Positions 56,350 through 64,000 of a stretch of DNA of 64,000 nucleotides are shown here, one piece after another (position 1 is the stretch's first letter; each line of letters starts with the position of its first letter). The stretch spans positions 434,001 to 498,000 of the forward strand of contig JABMLP010000027.1 in assembly GCA_013176395.1 (NCBI GenBank), given 5' to 3'. Source of the DNA: Venturia oleaginea. Its lineage: Eukaryota; Ascomycota; Dothideomycetes; Venturiales; Venturiaceae. The notes under the pieces are model-generated. The model saw nothing but the letters and a program-made list of their open reading frames with translations. It ran no database searches and was not told the DNA's origin. The position numbers and the translations under genes were made by a program.

Positions 56350-59300
56350 TCACTCTTCGCCTTCTGCCTCATCGCGGAAAGCCCACTTGGACGCGCCCAC
56401 AAGCCATCCCGTAAGTGGATCACCTTCCTCCTCCTCAATCTCCTCATCCTGTTGCTCCTCCTCATCTCGAATGCGACCCCTCGAGCTCCGATTCTTCTTC
56501 GTCATCTCACCGAGTCTCTTCGCGACCTCGTTTGCCTCAGGCAAAGACACTAACCTACGTTTCTGCGGATGCTGTTCCATGACTTCAGCACATAAATCCC
56601 ACATCTTCTGTTGAGAACTGCGCGCGTCTCCCTTTTCGGCGTCCACAAAGGTAGCAACGTCACGATTGACAATATCCTGCGGATTGTATCCGTAGCCGTA
56701 GAAGGGACGATAGAATTCTTTGGGGCCTGAGAACTTGGTCGCGAGACATATGTCTTGCGCAACTTCGGCTGGGGTGCGACCAGTAGCATTCTCGCGATAC
56801 AGAAGGGCGGGGTTAAAGTCGAGCAGAATCTTGGCGAGAGTGAGATTGCCGTGGGCGACGAGACCGTGGAGCGGCGTCTCGCCAGCGCTGTTGATCATGG
56901 CCAGCTCTTTACCTTGGGAATACTTGAGCAGAAGTTTAAGAATGTCAGCTGCAAAGTCGATCTGCATATTGACGCCAGAACTCAGAAGCCAATGATGAAG
57001 AGGCGTTGCTCCATTCGAGTGAGAAGCTGAGTTGCGCTGCAAGAGGAGGTCCTTGAGCAGCTGAGGATCCAGAAGATCAAGCATTTCTGCAAGTTTACCC
57101 ACATTTGTTCTGTAAGCTTTGATCGAGCCTAGCGCACCGTGGACCAGGTTGTTTCCGAACGCGTGAGTAGACTGGCTCGCTCCGGCTTCGACCAACAGTT
57201 TGGCGGACGCAATGTCACCCGTCATGTAAGCCAACATAAGAGGAGTGTGATCAGCTTTGGTTTTGATATTCAATGACGAGCGACCGCTTTGCAGCAAATA
57301 TTTGATCAGTCTCTCTTTGCGTTCACTAGCTGGTGCAAGCACAGCGGCGTGGAGGAGTAGATGGCCGCCAGTGGCGAGCCACTTTGAAACGGCATTGGAT
57401 ATTCCGCCCGACGCTTTGCTGAGATACTTCAGTCGCTTGTCATCCTCGAATGCCTTTGCAAATTCCGAATAGAGTCGGATAGGTGTGTCACTGAGTAGGA
57501 ATTCGACGGATTCGATGCTGCCTTGGTGTGCCGCGATGAGAGCAAGTGATGTCTTGGGTCCCGTCTGCGCGACGTGCATGAGGCGACCCTGAGCTGCCCA
57601 ATCGGCTCGCTTTGCACCGTGGATAGATAGTCCTTGGTAGTACTTTGGCTTCTCCTTGATCTCAACGCCACTCTTCTTTACAAGATCGTCAAGTGGGAGA
57701 CCGCAACCAGTGAGTCTAAGGATCTCTGACACTAGATGTGTGTGGCCGAGGTCAAGCGCGAAGCTGAGCTCACTGACACCGAAGTTGTAGAATTGTGAAG
57801 GACTTGAGCCTTCATCGTCCTTTCGAATGGTGTACTTCGCCCCAAGGTTGATCAGGAAAATAAGCAGGTCTTTCTTGTCCAGCGCAATGGCATATGCGAG
57901 CAGTGTCTGCGAGACCCCGCTAATTTTGCGCTTCGCGTCTGGGTCAACATCAGCGAAGCGTTGAATCGCAGCAGTCCAGTTGAAGAAGGCCAAAGGTGTT
58001 ACTGAACTCTTGACTTGAAGAGAGACTTCGCCGATATTCTCAATTGTGAAAGTGTCATCGACAATCTCGCGGTATATCGCGAGCCGGTCGCTGGCTCCGT
58101 CATCATCGCTATCGTTTTCATCGCTGTCTTATAGCCGTCAGTACATTGCGTGCTTCGAGAAAGTAGGGACAACTTACTATACTGATTCATGGAATAACGT
58201 TCCATACCTTTTGTCTCCTTGGGAACATACTGAGCACGGGTGATCTCCAGAATGGCAGCGGCGGTATCAAGATGGTCTCTCAATACCGCAATTGAGAACG
58301 GTGATAGATCTACGTAGTCGCGCACAGCGATCTGCAGCGGTGGTTCCTCTTTCTTCTCGCCTTGTGGCATCAATGTGAGACGCTTGATGGTCTCAAGATC
58401 TCCATCCCAAGCTGCCTGGAAGAGCTCCAGATAAAGTTCCTTTTTCTTGTCGGTAAGATCTCCCACGGCGAACCCAAAGGAGGCTTCGAACGGTTTCAGC
58501 TTGGCAGCCTCGTAGTTGTATGGAATGTGGGAGTTGACTTCGCATTTGATGGTTGGATGGAGCTGTTCGAAGGTCTTCGCTCCCTTCTTGAGCAACTGCT
58601 TCTCGAGCCCCTCAAAAGCACTGATCAAATCATTGATGGCTTGCTGCTTCTCAATCTTGCCAGCTGGTTTTTTCTTCTCCTTCGAGAGCTTCTTGTACGA
58701 CTTGAGATCAGATTCGTACCGATTTTTAGCTTCTTCGTAGCCAGTCGCCACGACCCAGTACTTATAGCTGCCAGGCTCGAGACCATTGATGTAGTGGCCA
58801 TACTCTTCCAATTCCTCGGGAGCTGTGGGGCCGTCTTCCTTCTCCTCAGTGCCGTATTCCCGAAGAGTCTTGAGCTTTTCCTGGACTTGATCAAGAACGG
58901 TCTCTCCTTTACTGTATCTGCGCTGATACTCATCTTGAACCACCTCAGCCCCACTCTTCGTAAGCGTGTTGGGATCAGCACCACGTTTTAAGAGCTCAGC
59001 TGCAATGGAAGGCTGTTCCGCCTCAACTGCAACACAAAGCGGTTGATCAACAGACTTGGTGAAGGTTTTCATGTTTTGTTCAGGATCATCTCTGAACCCA
59101 TAGTTGGCCTCGAACGAGATCTTTGCGGACTTGATCCAAGAAGCGAACTCGATTTGGGCAGCGGCACCGGAGTCCAGAAGCTTCAAAGCCGTGACGGCAT
59201 CTCGGTTCTGAATGGCTGTCAATAGTGGAGAGGCGGTGCTCGGGTTGTAATAGGACCCAGTAACCAAGATATGTTTTAGAGCAGCGGTGGCAGCTGCTGT

Positions 59301-62189
59301 GTCATTCTCTAGAAGAATCTGTCCTGCATCGGGTCCATCATCGACGTAGTAGTGGAAGACAGTGATTTGTTTGAGATCAGCCTGGGCACTTGTGGCACCA
59401 AGATCGAGCAGTGTTTGCGCCATGGCTTTCGCTTGTTCCAAGGGAAGAGTGAGCGCCAGAACGAGTGTGAGAATTGCTGCTCTCGGAGATTTGTCGTAGT
59501 GGTTGAGAAGTTTGACGGGCAGCATCACATCAGCACCAAACTCTGCACAGAGGATCTTCACCACCTCTGTATGGCCGTTGACAATGGCGATGTGAAGAGG
59601 AGAGTAGGGAGTGTCCCATGCAACCACGTTCACGTCGTAAAAGTCCGGCTCTTCCTCATCCCTATCTTGGGGCAGCGCGTTGACGTCGTCGGTAGCCTGT
59701 TCTCCCGCGACTTTGACAAATGATCCGGTGGCTACTGACTGCATGCCATCGTCAGAACTGTCTTCAGCATCGACAAGCTCAGCGTCTTCCTCAGATTCGC
59801 TCGTAGAAGATGCCTTATCTGATGCGCTTTCTTCTTTTTTCTTGTCTAACTCCTTTGCCGCTGCTTTGACATCCTTTCGTCTCATGATCTTGAGCTCCTC
59901 CTCAGCTTCATTGGCCTCACTCTTTTCCATGATGACCCGGACAATCTTCGGCTCACCACGCATACACGCCAAATGTAACGCAGTCCGACCATCAACGATT
60001 CGGGCCACAAGACGCGCACCGTTCTTGACAAGACAATTCACAATCTCCGGAGTAGATGACATGACGGCAAGATGCAGAGGTGTTCGGCCAGTATAGTCGC
60101 GCTGGTTGACATCAGCATCCTCGCGCTTGAGCCAAGCCTCAACATGTTCGAGATCGTGATCCACAATTGCCTGGCATAAGATCTGTAGGAGAAGAATTGT
60201 CAGCAAAATTCTAATACGAGAAACTCAAATGAAGACCAATATTGGTAGATATCTGGGGATTACTCCCACAGGTGCTGGAAATATCGGATATCGATCCCTA
60301 TTTGAGAGTTTTGTATTGAAGCCGATGCTGGACAGGAGACTCACAGCCGTGTTGCCTACATAAGCAGTCGCCCAATCGGAATCCGTGATTGGATTGAAGG
60401 ATCCAATTGATTGTCGACCTGCGTCGTCCTTGAGAAAAGAGATTGGACCAGAGACATAAATCTTGGATTCGGTTTCCACCACCTGTTCTTCCTCAGGGGT
60501 GGATGGCTTTGGGCAATATCCGCAGCAGTCTTCGAAGACATCCTCAGCGTGACCGAAGAAGGCAGGGTGGCGGTGAAGGTGAACTTCACGATCCTTAGGT
60601 TTGTTCCATTCCGCTAGTGAATGTGAGTGAGATTAATATGTAATTACAATGAAGCCGTGGACGCACCATTGAGCAGCAGATCCTTTGTGTATAATAACTT
60701 CTCAATTTTCTTCGCATTGAACTTCTCGCCATATGGACTATACGAGTTGTTAGTTTCGATCTCGATTCTAGAGGTATGTTGAAATGCTCACATAGTGAAG
60801 GTGTGGTAGTTAGAGACTTCTTCTTGATCTACCCATTCAGCGACCTGTCAAATTAGCCAAGCTCTTGACACAGGACGCGACGTTAATTTACCTCGTCTTC
60901 ATGCTGAGCCTTGATATCGCCACGAAGTTCATAAAAGCGTCTGTATTGGTTATTGAGTGAGGGTCTGCCTCGCTCCTCGCGGCGCTTTGCAAGATAAGTC
61001 TCTCTGTCCGAAGCTTTAGGAAGCTTCTCAAGCACTAGAAGCCTAGACAACCCTTCGAGCCTCTGGAATGATCTTTCGAAGATCGTTGGATCGATGCGAG
61101 AGCGATCAAGATCTTTCCAGAATACTTCGAACCCGCGATGACTGTATTTGGACAGTCGATTCTGAATGATCGTTAGCCACTTTATGCTGGCGGTTTTGAC
61201 AGAAATCTGGATTGCAAACCTCATAAGAAGGAGAACGACGGGTAAGATCAATAGGGTTAATCTGAGTCACGAATGCAGCCAATGCGCGAGGAGCCATAAA
61301 AATTTGATTCCCGTCGAAAGCAACACAGCTGCAATCGACATCGAAGCCAGTCAGGATCTCAGAAATGGACTTGTAGATTCGAAGAACAATTTGGATGTGA
61401 CGTGTAGGATAAGACGAGGCTATGGTGATTGCATGCTGTGATCATAGTCAGAAATTAGAACAGCCTTTTACAAAAGAACCGACATCATACCTTGGTGCGA
61501 ATAGTAGTGGTCTCCGTGAGAATGGCATCGTGAACTTTGGTCTCTATTTGCTTGATTTTCTCCTTCGCCTGTTCCTCGTTCATGCCGTAAACTAAGTAAT
61601 GTATTAGCCAAGTGCTTCATTCTGAAAACCCGAAATGGATGAATGCATGGGTCTTACGAAAAATATCAACATCACTGGCAGGTGCAAGAATCTCGTGATA
61701 GTACTGGCGTAAAGCACGCTTACTACCACGATATTTCTCGGGCACAGGAATCAAAGGGGTGACGGCAGCACTTCCTGCAACGACAACGTTGCTCCAATCA
61801 ATATCGGACAAAGCCAGCTCGGTGAAGACATTGAAGTTCTGCTGAAATTCCTTGATAGAATCAACAATGGCTGGAGCACCTTCTGCCATGCGATCTTCAT
61901 CCCCAAGTGGCATCATGTACTTGTCCTTCTCCTCTTGGGTTTCGGTGGTTAGATCTCTGGCTCGGACCTTGACATGAGCCTCGTTTCCGTTGACGAAGAC
62001 GGGAATGGCGTTGACGAGGGTGTCTCCAATGGCGGCATTGTCAGGTGTCTGAGCAAAGATCTCACGGATTTTGGTATCAAATAATTTGTAGGGAGTGATG
62101 AGGTCCACAACAGGGGTCTTGGGGTTGGCGAGATATGGTATAAATTCATCTCGCTCCACAGGAAGCTCCGGAAGAGACAAAGTTGCCAT
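56350..62189 (-). CDS. Giant ankyrin-repeat protein
   Basis: Nine exons, 62189-61658, 61591-61491, 61435-61220, 61161-60892, 60844-60792, 60737-60667, 60613-60345, 60182-58178 and 58127-56350, close exactly to 1764 residues. The N-terminal third holds a conserved fungal region with VVVAGSAAVTPLIP and SDVDIFLYGMNEEQA. The G-S-A and D-V-D-x-F spacing recalls nucleotidyltransferase-fold proteins, but I cannot confirm catalysis. Ankyrin repeats start in exon 8 (TGRTPLHLAVMSSTPEIVNC, DGRTALHLACMRGEPKIVRV, YSPLHIAIVNGHTEVVKILC) and recur through exon 9 (GETPLHGLVAHGNLTLAKIL). Acidic Ser/Glu linkers and a KKKP-rich coiled coil lie between. The tail is acidic. Likely an intracellular scaffold; function unknown. 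Confidence 0.85.
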
Positions 62190-63205
62190 GGTCATGATGA
62201 AGTACAATGGGAAAGGAGATGGAAATTGGAGGGCAGTCAAAGGTGTTCCGAAAGATTGATGCTGTTTGTGGTCTGGTGGAAGCAGGATTGCATGAGGTTG
62301 GAACAGTGAAGCAGGTATTGAATTTGAAAGCAGCTGGCTGGGAAAGTGAAAAGACGACGCGTCATGCCTGATTTATGGCAAAGCGCGTAACGCCACTGTC
62401 GCGAAATGGTAACGCCAGATGGTGATGCTGCCTGTTGGGAAGACATGGGCCCGAGGCAGCAGTGAGAGATTTTGAGGCATGTACAATCCTGTGAGGCAGC
62501 AGAGGCGCAGAGGCAGCAGAGGCGCAGAGGCAGCAGAGGCACTGACGGTACCGATCGACCATGATCTAATGGACAGCCGTTTAGGCGGTGATGGTTAAGT
62601 AGGGATCGTGGGAGGTTGGGGAGATTACTGGCTGTAGGGGACGAGGGGATGAGCTGAAAGTGGGTCGCAGCTCTGACCAGGCAAGGCGCTGATCAGTCTG
62701 TGGCATTCGAACCAACAAAGGAGATCGATGGTTACATAGTAACAAGCAACAATGCAGATTGTTTGAACAAAGCAAGAGTTCCTCCAGAATCGTGGATATT
62801 TCCAGCCGAGAAATCGCCCATCCTCAGCCGTATCGTGCGTCAAGAGAGGATTAAAGCGCTTCATAGGGATCATGAATACGAAGTATGGTCGCGTATTGAA
62901 TTATATTCAAGGTCACGGAACAAACGACAGGAGTGAGAAGTAGACGAATAGTTCAATTACACACTAAATATGCATCATATGCACGCTCAAACGTTCAAAA
63001 ATGCAAATATAAGATATCGGCAAGCAGACATTAAAAACGAGAAAGGGGGATATCAGGCCAAAACAACAAGCACGCTCAGCTTTCCAATGATAGGCTTAAC
63101 AAAGATAATATTGGTACACGACACCTACGCACACACACGGGATAGAATCTCCAAACCTCTGGCAAAGCAAAAATAACCATTTTTCATTTCATGCATGCAA
63201 AACGA
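62190..63205. other. Intergenic, with a GC-rich minisatellite
   Basis: Promoter of the ankyrin gene and 3' region of the GH17 gene. Confidence 0.55.
62491..62543. repeat. 17-bp minisatellite
   Basis: Three copies of GAGGCAGCAGAGGCGCA-like units about 300 bp upstream of the ankyrin start codon. Confidence 0.9.
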
Positions 63206-64000
63206 TTAGAAAAGTTTAGCACAACCAAAGAATTGCTCAACACCAAAAGAGCCGGCAGACTTCCAAGCATCATCGTCGTAGGAAAAGATGACCGAGTGGT
63301 CACCAGCCTTGTCAATAATGTCGGCAATGGCCTTGGCTTGGTCCAGTGGCGAGGCAATAGCCATATTGTTGGGCTTACCAGCTGATGGCCACCCAGACTC
63401 CAAGTTGTAAGCGGTCTTGCCAGGGCAAACAGCAGCAACGAGAGCCAATTGACTGCTGACGAAAGTACCAGCCTCAGAGGAGCTGACACTAGAGGTGAAG
63501 TATGGCTGGACGTTGGCAGCGACAACGTCGATGACGCTGCAAAGGGCACCAGCGGACTCCTGGAGCTTGTCGATGGGCTCAGTGGTGGTGCATGGACCAG
63601 AGTAACCTGCAGCAGACCAGGTGGACTTGGCCTCGGTGATGAAAGCAGCGAGAGCAGATGCGGAGCAGTAGTTGTTGAAGATGGCCTCATTTCCGATGAC
63701 AATCATGGAAACAATGTCCCAGTTACCGGCAGATCCCCAGGCGGAGATCTCCTTAATCTGAGGGCGGGCATCATCGATGCCTGCAGCCTTGATGAAGACA
63801 CCGAGGATGAGCTTCATGCCGTACTTCTTAGCGGAAGCACCGATGTTGACAAGTCCGGAGCAGTCGGTGGCGTAGAGACGGATAGTGGTGAAACCCTTTG
63901 ATTGGATAGCGGCTACATCGACATCAACCTCGGACGCAGTCTTGCACTGGCCAGCGCTGTTGTATGGAGTGTAGGTCATGGCCCATTTCTTTCCGTTGAC
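63206..64000 (-). CDS. GH17 beta-glucanase / glucan-modifying protein, 5' end cut off
   Basis: Cell-wall glycoside hydrolase family 17 protein (glucan 1,3-beta-glucosidase or transglycosylase type). An open frame runs from the window edge (VNGKKWAM...) to the stop at 63206, about 264 residues. The acid/base Glu is in VIGNEAIFNN and the nucleophile Glu in NLESGWPSAG, both in the expected order and spacing. The protein ends soon after the TIM barrel (VEQFFGCAKLF) with no GPI signal, pointing to a secreted or wall-bound enzyme. The signal peptide and any Ser-rich linker lie beyond 64000. Confidence 0.93.
   Translation of the reverse strand, partial: VNGKKWAMTYTPYNSAGQCKTASEVDVDVAAIQSKGFTTIRLYATDCSGLVNIGASAKKYGMKLILGVFIKAAGIDDARPQIKEISAWGSAGNWDIVSMIVIGNEAIFNNYCSASALAAFITEAKSTWSAAGYSGPCTTTEPIDKLQESAGALCSVIDVVAANVQPYFTSSVSSSEAGTFVSSQLALVAAVCPGKTAYNLESGWPSAGKPNNMAIASPLDQAKAIADIIDKAGDHSVIFSYDDDAWKSAGSFGVEQFFGCAKLF

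Overview
The window looks like nuclear DNA of a filamentous ascomycete (Pezizomycotina; a leotiomycete-like origin is my guess, not shown). Genes are broken by short GT-AG introns of about 49-60 nt with CTAAC/CTGAC branch sites. The gene set is typical of such fungi: GH28 exopolygalacturonase, GH17 glucanase, Rac-type GTPase, fungal AP-1-like bZIP, COQ4, SHY1, ILV5. A pogo/Fot1-like transposon is also present. Nearly all coding sequences below were assembled by hand from splice signals, and each multi-exon model was checked for reading-frame closure.

Layout: 1-5.8 kb holds the 3' part of an exopolygalacturonase gene, a tRNA-Leu(UAA), a decayed S1/P1 nuclease gene and a repeat-bearing hypothetical gene. 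5.8-22.5 kb is dense and housekeeping: COQ4 and a VMA22-like gene (divergent), an aquaporin with a 14-nt exon, a twin CX9C protein, a UBX protein, Rac GTPase, CMS1, CENP-T, SHY1 (convergent with CENP-T) and a Nop6-like gene. 22.5-26.8 kb is sparse and partly AT-rich; it holds a small secreted eight-cysteine protein gene, a short inverted-repeat element and a frameshifted 2EXR-type gene. 26.8-39.7 kb carries a CPSF6-like RNA-binding protein, SEC61 gamma, an undescribed signal-peptide/transmembrane protein, ILV5 and a HECT ubiquitin ligase. 40-43.2 kb is transposon territory, with a pogo-like element nested in a larger foldback element that has a relative at 11.7 kb. 44.3-64 kb carries an AP-1-like bZIP gene, a phosducin-like gene divergent from gamma-COP, CENP-O, a giant ankyrin-repeat gene of nine exons and the 3' part of a GH17 gene.

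The genes do not form a cluster for one pathway. Small functional groupings are visible: mitochondrial proteins (COQ4, SHY1, twin CX9C protein, ILV5), the secretory pathway/ERAD (SEC61 gamma, gamma-COP, UBXN4-like), ribosome assembly (CMS1, Nop6-like) and two inner-kinetochore subunits (CENP-T, CENP-O) about 34 kb apart. The most novel-looking items are the 98-residue secreted cysteine-rich protein and the 266-residue membrane protein, neither of which can be seen as a single ORF.
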